This document shows, piece by piece, positions 1 to 8,184 of a stretch of 64,000 bases of DNA. How positions within the stretch are numbered: the stretch's first letter is position 1; each line of letters opens with the position of its first letter. The stretch spans positions 1,736,001 to 1,800,000 of the forward strand of contig CBDFNN010000004.1 of assembly GCA_965250215.1 (NCBI GenBank), written 5' to 3'. This DNA comes from CBDFNN01 sp965250215. Lineage in GTDB: Bacteria; Bacteroidota; Rhodothermia; Rhodothermales; DATKEJ01. A program made the position numbers and the translations under genes. The notes below the pieces were generated by a model, which saw only the letters and a list, made by a program, of their open reading frames with translations, had not been told where the DNA came from and made no database searches.

Positions 1-2
1 AT

Positions 3-3000
3 TCCACGATTGGCGGCGAAGAGTCGCAAAGTGGGAATGTGATTTCTGCAAATACGGATAGCGGAATTAATTGCAGTGGTTGTTCTATTCAAGGAAACTA
101 TATAGGAACGGACAAGACGGGGACTCTAGCCCGTGGCAATGGGGAACATGGAATTTCAGTGTCGAGCGGCAACAAAACGGAAATTCTCTCAAATGTGATT
201 GCGGCAAATACCGAATATGGTATTCTCGTTTCAAGGGATAGTTTGATCATCCAAGGAAACTTTATCGGAACCGATCGTGGGGCGAGTATTGAATTGGGAA
301 ACGGTCAAAGTGGAATTCGAAGCTTGAGCAACGATTGGCTGCTTATTGGCGGAGTTGGGACTGGCGAGGGAAATACCATAGCCTTTAATGGCGGAGACGG
401 AGTCACTTTTAATCAAATCTCCTCCGTTGACTTCGAAATCTCGGGAAATCGAATCTTTGACAACGATGGTTTGGGAATTGATGACTCGATCTTGAGCAAT
501 GATCCTTCTGAGTATACTGGATATCCTGAGCTATCATTAAATCCCCAAGGGCAAGTTGTCGCGATGCTGTCAGGTGATCCATCCGAGAATATTCGCATAG
601 AGTTTTTCGGGAGTCCCGCTTGCGATCCGTCAGGATTCGGCGAAGGGAAGTTTTTCTTGAGATTCGAAGATGTGACCTTGGATGGATCTGGAAATTTCGA
701 AGGAGTTTTTGATATTTCTGCTTCCTCTGGCCAGAATATTATTACCGCAACTCGGACGAGTGAACTTTACACATCCGAATTCTCCACTTGCGCGGAAGTA
801 AGTCCTGTTTTGCCAATCTTTGTCAAGGTCATGCAAGACCCCCTTGGGCGAGTCGCGCTTCCAATTGACGATCGATTATTTTCCTATGGCAAATACGTAT
901 CCGATGCTAGTCCTAGGTACGTGTATTTGGGAACGGGAAATACCGACTCGAAAGGGATCCTCGAACTCCCTAGATCTGAATTCGGCGATGGAGACGCCTA
1001 TTTCCTTAGAGCCTTTGTTGACGAGGTTCCTTCAACGAGGCCGAATCATGGTGACGTAGACAACATTGCTTACGAGGTCATAGTCGACAACCTAAGCATT
1101 GACCAAAACGGAGAACAGTTGTTGGAAAGGATCGATCTGTCGAAAGACACATTGGTCAGCCATGTAGATCATACGGCCTTGGCTATTAACCTTGTGGTCA
1201 GCATTGAGTGGCCCGTGAGCGATACCTACCTATCGTCAATTATCGGGAGCTTGGCTATTGCCAACAAATTACTGGTGGATGTGACAAATGGCCAGGCCTA
1301 CCTTTCCAAAATATCGATTTGGGATAATGGTGTTAATTGGAAAGATGCTGATATCCAAATCGTAGCACAGAACAACCTGCGGCCACACGTCAATAGGACA
1401 CGGAATGGTGAATTTGGCCTGTCTGCAAACACAGGTAGCTATCTGAGGATGTCACCGATATGGACCGGGAATACTGAAGCAAGCTCGCGCACGCACTATG
1501 AAGTTGAACCATTGGAGGTGACAAATGTGGACTATGCTGCAACCATAGTTCATGAACTGGCGCATTACGTCTTTGGCCTGCTTGATGAATACCAGGACAA
1601 AGACGGGAATCTTTTGAGGGATCTAACGAAGTTTGGGATTATGGATAATCAATATGGATCGAGAGGCTGGGCGTCAGAATTTTCCAGTGACCCCGGATCC
1701 AGCGATTATCAAAAGACGGAACAGTACCAGAGCAATTCTATGAAGAATTCTTGGGTGTACTTCGACGATAAATTTAGCAGAACGTATGGGTCCGTCGTGG
1801 CAAATATGCACACTCCGCAGGAACAGGGACTCGGCTTTACTGAGTTTATAGATGGGCCTAACCAGCTTGGAAGCAATGGCGAAATCATTCTAAACGATTT
1901 CATAGATTTCACATTTTCGACCGCGTCAGTCAATGATGACCGGACAAGTTTTTTCGTTAAAGACAGTCAAGGAAGACCCTTCGGCGGCGCCGATATTGCT
2001 ATCAAATTCCCTACTCAAGCGGAAAGTGTGATCCTCGGTAATACGGTGAACACAGGGACAAATAAAGGGAAAATTCGTCCTCCTTTCCAAGTGAATATTG
2101 GAGACGAGCTGATCATTGCAGGAGACTTGTCCGGTGTTAATGGTTATGAATATCTCAGAGAAGTTATCTCGACTTTGAATAGCCAGAAATCCTCTAATCA
2201 AGGTTCAAGCTTGGATGATGTCATTTTTACGCTAAAAAAGCTGGATGGTGCGATTACACTTCTGCCGAATATCTCTTTTGGACCCGCAGGAACTCCTTCC
2301 TTGGAAATCACAAGTAGTGCGGTTTTCTCGAACCTACCAAGGCTGGAGGTCCAGGCACAGGGTGTCAACCCTGCTCCGGTACCTATGATGAATTCAAGTC
2401 TCAATTACTCTGGCACTATCGATCCCAGAGTTGTTGATACAGCAACCTTGATTTTTAACGCCGAGGATGATTCTGACAACACATTCCCCGCAACTATATC
2501 ACTTGCCATGTATGATGTGGATGAAGATGCCGTTTCCTTCGATTCTCGAAATAGAGATCTCGAATTTTTTGTCGAGAACAAAAGTCAAGACATCTCAAGA
2601 ATTGCTGTTGCAGATCTCAATTTTCCCAGTCCCAAATTAGGACTACCGGATTCTGTGAGGCAGGTGAGCCCAAGCTATTCTATTTCGTCCTTTCCTGAGA
2701 ACGCCCAATTGGAAGGCCAACTGACGATAAATTATCAGGCCGATTCCCTGCTCGCCTCGACGCCCGAAGCTGTGACAATATATCAGTGGTCCGATAGATG
2801 GGTCGCCCTTGATACCCGTGTTGTAAGCGATACTCTTGCTGAATCGGCAAGCGCACAGATCGAAGCCGCCGGAGTATATGCCGCCTTTTTGGATCTCCGT
2901 CTTGCGACCCAAACCGATGTCGAGAATGACTTGCCCGACTCCGGAAAAGGTTCTCTTCACCTGGAGCAGAACTATCCAAATCCTTTCCAGACAAACACTA

Positions 3001-3212
3001 CGCTAGCTATCGATCTGGTACAAGCAGCCAATATTTCCGTGGAAGTTTTTGACCTTTTGGGGCGAAAGGTTGATACGATATTCGAGGGCTTCAAAGAAGC
3101 TGGCGAGCATCAATTGAACTACAACGCCTCTAGGTTAATTCCCGGAGTTTATATCTACCAACTCAAGGTCAATGGAAAATCCTCATCGGGAAGCATGACA
3201 AAAACTCGCTAA
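3..3212 (+). CDS. T9SS-secreted beta-helix protein with a metalloprotease motif (5' partial)
   Basis: The reading frame is open from the first bases of the window, so the true start lies upstream; 1069 residues are visible. The N-terminal part carries repeats of the NxIGTD and IGG...GN(V/T)I type, typical of right-handed parallel beta-helix surface proteins. In the middle, near base 1551, is HELAHYVFGLLDEY, which fits HExxHxxxGxxDE, the zinc-protease motif known from CLCA-type proteins. The last ~85 residues (from about 2957) contain NYPNPF and end in a typical T9SS type A sorting domain, so the protein is probably exported through the outer membrane and anchored or released. The substrate is unknown. 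The gene stops 25 bases before the end of a convergent hydrolase gene. Secretion is well supported; peptidase activity is inferred from the motif only. Confidence 0.85.
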   Translation, partial: STIGGEESQSGNVISANTDSGINCSGCSIQGNYIGTDKTGTLARGNGEHGISVSSGNKTEILSNVIAANTEYGILVSRDSLIIQGNFIGTDRGASIELGNGQSGIRSLSNDWLLIGGVGTGEGNTIAFNGGDGVTFNQISSVDFEISGNRIFDNDGLGIDDSILSNDPSEYTGYPELSLNPQGQVVAMLSGDPSENIRIEFFGSPACDPSGFGEGKFFLRFEDVTLDGSGNFEGVFDISASSGQNIITATRTSELYTSEFSTCAEVSPVLPIFVKVMQDPLGRVALPIDDRLFSYGKYVSDASPRYVYLGTGNTDSKGILELPRSEFGDGDAYFLRAFVDEVPSTRPNHGDVDNIAYEVIVDNLSIDQNGEQLLERIDLSKDTLVSHVDHTALAINLVVSIEWPVSDTYLSSIIGSLAIANKLLVDVTNGQAYLSKISIWDNGVNWKDADIQIVAQNNLRPHVNRTRNGEFGLSANTGSYLRMSPIWTGNTEASSRTHYEVEPLEVTNVDYAATIVHELAHYVFGLLDEYQDKDGNLLRDLTKFGIMDNQYGSRGWASEFSSDPGSSDYQKTEQYQSNSMKNSWVYFDDKFSRTYGSVVANMHTPQEQGLGFTEFIDGPNQLGSNGEIILNDFIDFTFSTASVNDDRTSFFVKDSQGRPFGGADIAIKFPTQAESVILGNTVNTGTNKGKIRPPFQVNIGDELIIAGDLSGVNGYEYLREVISTLNSQKSSNQGSSLDDVIFTLKKLDGAITLLPNISFGPAGTPSLEITSSAVFSNLPRLEVQAQGVNPAPVPMMNSSLNYSGTIDPRVVDTATLIFNAEDDSDNTFPATISLAMYDVDEDAVSFDSRNRDLEFFVENKSQDISRIAVADLNFPSPKLGLPDSVRQVSPSYSISSFPENAQLEGQLTINYQADSLLASTPEAVTIYQWSDRWVALDTRVVSDTLAESASAQIEAAGVYAAFLDLRLATQTDVENDLPDSGKGSLHLEQNYPNPFQTNTTLAIDLVQAANISVEVFDLLGRKVDTIFEGFKEAGEHQLNYNASRLIPGVYIYQLKVNGKSSSGSMTKTR

Positions 3213-3237
3213 TAGTGTCTGGACGACAGCTGCGATT

Positions 3238-4464
3238 TTATTTCTCAACGAGTGCACGAATTGCATTAACTACCATCTCAGGGTTTTCGCGATGGATATA
3301 TCCGTTTCCTCTCGGGTAGACAATTAGTTTTCCGTTTGCGAAACGGTCAGCTAATGATTTGTGTAGGGCCTGAATCGCTAGTTGCCCGTCTCTTGACTCT
3401 CCGACCCATCTAGGTTGTTTCTTTGGGTTAAAATGAGTCAGGACATTGGCTGGGACACTCAGGTCTGCAAGGCCGTCACTGAATGAGCCCGTTTCAATCA
3501 CCTTCAACACCTCCTCAAATTCCGCCTGAACTGGATCAGGAGCCAATTGGGAGAGCATTTTTTGACCATTTAGGTATTTAGTCCAAGAGCTCGGATCGAG
3601 TTTGGACAACTCCATTTTCTCTCCTTCATGAAGCGGATCGATCAATACTAGACCCTTGACATCTGAAATATATTTCCCAGCAAAACTTCTTGCATAAAGT
3701 GCTCCCGCCGAGTGACCAACCAAAAGGAAAGGACTTTCTTGACCAGCAGCCTTCAAAAGTCTTCTTAGTTCGTCTGCGATGGTGTCAGAATCTCTGGTGC
3801 CATTTCTTGCCTCGGATTTGCCCTGTCCCGCTCTATCATATAGGAATACTTTTGCAAATTCGCCGACCTTGGAATAAACTTCGGACCAAACACGCAGCTC
3901 ATCTGCTTCTCCGTTTTCAAAGACAACAGTGACATCACCTTGACCTGTGCTAACATAGTTGTACTTCGTCCCATCCAGAACGAGCTGTTTACTCGCCTCA
4001 ATTTTTGGGATAAACTCCTCAATTTTCTTCGGCTCCATTTGCTCCCATATCATAACCGAGTCTTCAAAGTCCATTTCTTCCGGCACAGCAGGTGATCGAT
4101 TCGGAGGTGCAACTACAAAAACGCCCTTCCCTCCTGACTCATCTTTACAAGCTCCTGACCAAGTTCCATTATCTCTTTTCTTGATCAAACAGATTACTTC
4201 AAAAGCCGGAGACCAAGTGAATTTGTACCAATCTGATCCTATTTCGACATCTCGAGCTGGAAAGGTGCCAGCCACCCAAGTGATACCGGAGGCTTCACCT
4301 CTTTCCTCAATCGTTAAGGTCAATTCTAGTGCTGCCATTCCCGGCGAAATCATAAATCCTTGCCAATCTCCATTTACCATTTGTTGGCCGGAGACAAGTC
4401 CAATTCCAAGGGTCAATAGCAGGACTGTTGTTGCAGCAAAATTCTTTTGTAGAGATGAGATCAT
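3238..4464 (-). CDS. Secreted alpha/beta hydrolase with N-terminal extra domain
   Basis: A 408-residue protein if read from the ATG at 4464. This start is preferred over an upstream in-frame TTG at 4524 because it places a clean signal peptide (MISSLQKNF, then a hydrophobic stretch ending near SGQ) at the N-terminus. Residues ~28-125 form a separate beta-rich region unlike a hydrolase core. The C-terminal ~250 residues are an alpha/beta hydrolase with the nucleophile elbow GHSAG (Ser252), an upstream YDRAGQGKS segment and a late His in GNGYIHRENP. The substrate cannot be told. It probably acts in the periplasm or outside the cell. The gene is convergent with the T9SS protein and divergent from the DUF7009 gene. 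Confidence 0.82.
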   Translation of the reverse strand: MISSLQKNFAATTVLLLTLGIGLVSGQQMVNGDWQGFMISPGMAALELTLTIEERGEASGITWVAGTFPARDVEIGSDWYKFTWSPAFEVICLIKKRDNGTWSGACKDESGGKGVFVVAPPNRSPAVPEEMDFEDSVMIWEQMEPKKIEEFIPKIEASKQLVLDGTKYNYVSTGQGDVTVVFENGEADELRVWSEVYSKVGEFAKVFLYDRAGQGKSEARNGTRDSDTIADELRRLLKAAGQESPFLLVGHSAGALYARSFAGKYISDVKGLVLIDPLHEGEKMELSKLDPSSWTKYLNGQKMLSQLAPDPVQAEFEEVLKVIETGSFSDGLADLSVPANVLTHFNPKKQPRWVGESRDGQLAIQALHKSLADRFANGKLIVYPRGNGYIHRENPEMVVNAIRALVEK

Positions 4465-4661
4465 GAGTGGGGTAGAGTATTCGATTAATTTGGCCGAGTA
4501 ACCAAAAGCAAAGTCCTTATCCAATCGAGAACCAACTTGTTCCGATGGCTCGTGTCATCGGCGTGAAGACTTCAGATGCTTTCAAAATACAACTCCTCGT
4601 TCCTGACTATATTGCGTCCATTGTATGTGCGCCGAACAGGTCTTCTAGCATCTAATGGACA

Positions 4662-5042
4662 ATGAAACTTAGAATTTTCGAAAACAGTCTGCGACTTCGC
4701 CTTGGGCCCCAAGAAGTTGAATTAATGATAAGCAGAGGCTCACTTGCAAAGTCCATTGCCATCGGACCTGGCCCTAATGGAAAACTGAGTTACATTCTTT
4801 CGATCACCGACAGAGAAAAACTAGAATCGAGCTACGAAAATAATTGCATCGAGATAAAAATTCCTGAGAGTTTGGCTAGAGAATGGGCACACGGAGATCA
4901 AGTTAGTATTTCAACCTTGCTAGAGTATGGTGACTCAGATCTGAATGTCCTGATCGAGAAAGACTTTACTTGCCTTATTGAACGGAAGGGAAAAGAAGAT
5001 GTCGATACATTCCCCAATCCGCATGCTGGTGATCGGAAGTGA
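4662..5042 (+). CDS. DUF7009 family protein
   Basis: A 126-residue soluble protein. The opening MKLRIFENSLRLRLGPQEV and the closing CLIERK...DTFPNPHA segment are what I recall of the DUF7009 family, small proteins of unknown function in Bacteroidota and relatives. No signal peptide or membrane segment is visible. Its last 44 bases overlap the start of mobA in another frame, so the two are probably co-translated, which hints at a link to molybdenum cofactor metabolism; that link is inference from position only. Confidence 0.75.
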   Translation: MKLRIFENSLRLRLGPQEVELMISRGSLAKSIAIGPGPNGKLSYILSITDREKLESSYENNCIEIKIPESLAREWAHGDQVSISTLLEYGDSDLNVLIEKDFTCLIERKGKEDVDTFPNPHAGDRK

Positions 5043-5574
5043 TATAGATGGGCTCATTCTCGCTGGAGGTGAGAGTAAGCGTTTTGGGAGTGACAAAGCA
5101 ATTCATCGATTAGACGGAAATCGAATGATCGACCTAGTTCTGGACCGCCTAAAGCCAAAGGTCGATAAAATTTACGCTGCACTCGGTGAACGTGATCTTT
5201 CACTGCCGCAGACAGTCACGAAGCTTATTGACAGTGTATCTGGTAGAGGACCCCTGCAAGGTATTTACGAAGGCATGAAAGCTAGTAAAGCCACATGGCT
5301 TTTGGTTTGTCCCTGTGACATGCCTTTCATCTCGGAAGAACTGCTCGACAAGATTCTCTCTGTCCCTAGGGCCGAGCTCGATGCCGTCCTTGTGAGTGAC
5401 ACAAGTGGGCGCCTGAATCCAATACTCGGATTATATCGTGTCAATCTTGGGGTTGAAGTTGGAAAAAGTCTGGAGCTTGGACAGCTGAGAGTCGGCCATT
5501 TCGTTGAAAGACTAAAGCTCGTCGCCGTTTTAGGAAAGGATAGGGAGCTGAGAAATCTAAATCAAAGAGATTGA
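4999..5574 (+). CDS. mobA: Molybdenum cofactor guanylyltransferase MobA
   Basis: MobA transfers GMP from GTP to molybdopterin-Mo to make the guanine dinucleotide form of the cofactor in the cytoplasm. The nucleotidyltransferase signature GLILAGGESKRFGSDKA fits the family pattern LAGGxSxRxGxDK, and PCDMPF is the conserved metal/nucleotide motif in the middle. With the ATG at 4999 the protein has 191 residues, normal for MobA; a GGAAGGGAAAAGA stretch just upstream serves as ribosome-binding site. A later ATG at 5023 and an upstream TTG at 4978 are alternatives. The start lies inside the end of the DUF7009 gene. No other molybdopterin genes are in the window. Confidence 0.85.
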   Translation: MSIHSPIRMLVIGSDIDGLILAGGESKRFGSDKAIHRLDGNRMIDLVLDRLKPKVDKIYAALGERDLSLPQTVTKLIDSVSGRGPLQGIYEGMKASKATWLLVCPCDMPFISEELLDKILSVPRAELDAVLVSDTSGRLNPILGLYRVNLGVEVGKSLELGQLRVGHFVERLKLVAVLGKDRELRNLNQRD

Positions 5575-5621
5575 TTCCAGATTAGAGGAAGAGACAAAGT
5601 CTCCCAAACCAGCCTCACAAG

Positions 5622-5695
5622 TACGCCCGGGATGATTCGAACACCCGACCTTCTGATCCGTAATCAGACACTCTATCCAGCTGAGCTACGGGCGC
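5622..5695 (-). tRNA. tRNA-Arg (ACG anticodon)
   Basis: Read on the minus strand, the 74 bases fold as a cloverleaf. The acceptor stem GCGCCCG pairs with CGGGCGT (one G-U closing pair). The D arm contains AGCTCAGCTGGATAGAG. The anticodon stem TCTGA/TCAGA encloses the loop TTACGGA, giving anticodon ACG. The T arm has the GTTCGAATC loop. No CCA is encoded after the discriminator A. A small GAGAC/GTCTC hairpin lies ~20 bases downstream of its 3' end without a T run. Confidence 0.96.
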
Positions 5696-5823
5696 ATTTT
5701 GAGGGATCGAAATATAAGCTATTCGCGGTTAAAGAACTACTTACGGAATCCAAAAAAAACTCGCCTATACTCCTTAGTTGAGTGTACTAATAAATTGTAA
5801 GCTAGAAGGCAAAATGGAATGCA

Positions 5824-7257
5824 GTGCGACGACTAAATAAGTATCTATACAAAATTGGCTTGAAGTGCGAAAGACGGATGTGGGAGGAGTCACGTCAGGA
5901 AGGGGCATTTACCGAGGCCCAGAAAATGCGTTTCAGGAATGGTGAAATGGTCGGGGAAATGGCTCGAACCCTCTATCCTAATGGAGTTCTCGTTGACCCG
6001 TTTGACGATCCTATTACCATAACAAAAAACCTCATTGAAGAAAAGACGCCGGTCATATTCGAAGCTGGTTTCGAATACGGGGGAATGCAAGTTCGCGCCG
6101 ATATACTTGAATATGTAGGCAAAGGTCAATGGGATCTGACCGAAGTCAAAAGTAAGAAGCGCATTGATAGAAATGCTCTCGCAGATTTCAGACGTGACCT
6201 CGCACCTCAGGTTTTTGTGATTTCGAAGTCAATCGACCTAAGGAAAATAAAGGTCAAACATATTGGGAAAGATTATCAGCCAGGGGATATTAGTAGTCTG
6301 TTTTCCGAGCAGGACCTGACGGGATCCGTCGCTGAAGGCGTAGATTTATTCGAGTCCAAACACGAGCGGTTAAAGCAGCAGCTCTTGGATGAAATGCCAC
6401 CGAAGCAGGTGCTCAAACCTGAATGCCGTTCTTGTGCCTTTTTCAATTCTTGCTGGCCGGATTTTCCAGAGGACAACATATTCCATATTCCCCGACTTTC
6501 TTCTAAGAAGCTTTCGCAGTGGATCGAAGATGAGAAATGGGATTTGAAAGACATAGACTCTAGCCTCTTGACTGAAAAGCAGGGACAGTTCTACGCGTCC
6601 TACAAAAAACAAGGCCCAATCGTAGACCGAGTCAAACTGAAGGGCCGGCTATCCTCTCTAAAATATCCCATCTCCTATCTAGATTTCGAATCTGTCAATC
6701 CTGTCATTCCGCTTGCGAATGGTTCGAACCCTTCAAGTCATTTTGTATTTCAATACTCAATTCACCGAGAAGAGAAAGACGATTCCATTTCTCATTATTC
6801 ATTTCTTGAGCCGAGCTTGGACGATCCAAGGCCTGAAATGGCCAGACGACTCTTGGATGATTTAGGCCCTAAGGGTAGCATAGTATCTCACAATGCTAGA
6901 TTTGAGAAAGGACAAATATTAGAGCTGGCCCAATTGCTACCTGAATACAGAGATCGTCTTCTCCAGCTTGAGGATAGGTTTTGGGATACCGAACCCCTCT
7001 TCAGAGATGGTACTTATATAGATTGGAGACTGAAGGGCGGAAGCTCCATTAAGGCCGTCCTTCCTTTACTTGTAGATACGAGCTACGAAGGCTTGGACAT
7101 ACAGGATGGTTCCAACGCTCAGGCGGCCTATATGGAGCTTTTGACCTGCACTGATCCAGAGCAGAAATTGGCTCTGGCAGCAAACCTTGAAAAGTACTGC
7201 AAGAAAGATACGGAGGCGATGCTGGAAGTCGTCCGTGCTCTTAGGATCCTTGTATAG
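5824..7257 (+). CDS. DUF2779 protein: Cas4/RecB-like nuclease plus DEDD exonuclease-like domain
   Basis: A 477-residue protein read from a GTG. The family (DUF2779) has no settled function. Two nuclease-like parts can be seen. Residues ~1-215 resemble a PD-(D/E)xK nuclease with an iron-sulfur cluster: Cys15 in LKCERRMW, Asp93, the E107-V-K109 motif, and CRSCAFFNSC (Cys201, 204, 210), the four-cysteine layout of Cas4/AddB-type enzymes. Residues ~280-477 resemble a DEDD 3'-5' exonuclease fold: D287-F-E289 in YLDFES, SHNARFEK around Asn357, and a late YCKKDTEAM with Asp462. The gene stands alone, 128 bases from the divergent tRNA-Arg. Catalytic roles are inferred from motifs. It could act in DNA repair or in defence. 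Confidence 0.85.
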   Translation: MRRLNKYLYKIGLKCERRMWEESRQEGAFTEAQKMRFRNGEMVGEMARTLYPNGVLVDPFDDPITITKNLIEEKTPVIFEAGFEYGGMQVRADILEYVGKGQWDLTEVKSKKRIDRNALADFRRDLAPQVFVISKSIDLRKIKVKHIGKDYQPGDISSLFSEQDLTGSVAEGVDLFESKHERLKQQLLDEMPPKQVLKPECRSCAFFNSCWPDFPEDNIFHIPRLSSKKLSQWIEDEKWDLKDIDSSLLTEKQGQFYASYKKQGPIVDRVKLKGRLSSLKYPISYLDFESVNPVIPLANGSNPSSHFVFQYSIHREEKDDSISHYSFLEPSLDDPRPEMARRLLDDLGPKGSIVSHNARFEKGQILELAQLLPEYRDRLLQLEDRFWDTEPLFRDGTYIDWRLKGGSSIKAVLPLLVDTSYEGLDIQDGSNAQAAYMELLTCTDPEQKLALAANLEKYCKKDTEAMLEVVRALRILV

Positions 7258-7429
7258 CTCCAGATGACTTCTGATTTTCAAAGTCAATTTGTTCTAGTCG
7301 AGTCGACATATCCATTTTCTTGCCCATGAGCCTAATGCAAGAATTAGTAAAGAGTCAAAAGGAATTCGGTAACGACGTAAATCCGAGCTATTTTCCGTGT
7401 GTCAGTATTAACCGAAGCCAATTGTCAAT

Positions 7430-8164
7430 ATGAAGCCCCTTTTCCTAGTAATTACCTTGATATGTTTCAGCCTCGCCTGTCAACAAGAGCCAAAAGAACA
7501 AGCGATGGATGATGTCGCAGCCAAGGCGGAATCTTCCGTCCTTTACGAATCAAATGGTGAAGACTTTAACGGCTGGAGGGGTTACAAAATGGACCGTGTA
7601 CCCAATTCTTGGGTGATTGACGATGGAGCTTTTCATTTTCAAGCCACAAAAAATGACGCAGGTGAGGTCACGTCAGAGCGTGGTGATATAATAAGCGATC
7701 TAGAATTCGATGATTTCGAACTCAGCTTAGAGTGGAAAATTGGCGCTTGCGGAAATAGCGGAGTTTTTTATAACGTCGTAGAGGCAGACGAATATGAAAG
7801 GACTTATCACACTGGGCCAGAAATGCAGGTTCTAGACAATACGTGTCACCCAGATGCTGAGAACGGACCTGACAGATTTGCGGGCGCGAACTATGCTTTG
7901 CATGCACCTTCAGTTGATGTTTCTAAACCTGCGGGGGAATGGAATAAGGCGAAATTGATAGTCAAGGGAAATCAGGTCGAGCATTGGCTCAATGGTTCCA
8001 AAGTTGTTGAGTATGAGCTTCACTCTGAGGATTGGAAAAAGAGAGTTGAGGCTTCAAAATTTGCAAGCATGCCAGGCTATGCAACAGGGGAAAAAGGGCA
8101 TATCGCATTGCAGGACCACGAGGACCCAGTTTGGTATCGAAATATTAAGATTTCCCAGCTTTAG
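7430..8164 (+). CDS. DUF1080 (3-keto-disaccharide hydrolase family) lipoprotein
   Basis: A 244-residue protein with a lipoprotein signal: hydrophobic residues 4-15 and the lipobox SLAC with Cys17, so it is probably anchored in an outer or inner membrane leaflet. From residue ~40 on it matches the DUF1080/PF06439 concanavalin-like fold: FNGWRGY, the WVIDDGAFHF strand, FELSLEWKIG, the GNSGVFYN loop, a TGPEMQVLDN strand and a closing LQDHEDPVWYRNIKI strand. Characterised members cleave 3-keto-glycosides, so a role in sugar catabolism is likely but the substrate is unknown. It converges on the T9SS esterase-like gene downstream. Confidence 0.88.
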   Translation: MKPLFLVITLICFSLACQQEPKEQAMDDVAAKAESSVLYESNGEDFNGWRGYKMDRVPNSWVIDDGAFHFQATKNDAGEVTSERGDIISDLEFDDFELSLEWKIGACGNSGVFYNVVEADEYERTYHTGPEMQVLDNTCHPDAENGPDRFAGANYALHAPSVDVSKPAGEWNKAKLIVKGNQVEHWLNGSKVVEYELHSEDWKKRVEASKFASMPGYATGEKGHIALQDHEDPVWYRNIKISQL

Positions 8165-8184
8165 CAAATGCATCCACTTCTAAT

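Noticed and set aside
2643..2994. Two overlapping minus-strand open frames (~105 residues) inside the T9SS gene
   Set aside because: Fully inside a well-supported gene on the other strand, with no recognisable motif.
3959..4501. Plus-strand 180-residue open frame opposite the alpha/beta hydrolase
   Set aside because: Antisense shadow of a gene with catalytic motifs; no family features.
5622..7257. tRNA-linked genomic island beside tRNA-Arg
   Set aside because: No integrase and no repeated tRNA 3' end were seen in the flanks, and base composition looks like the neighbours.
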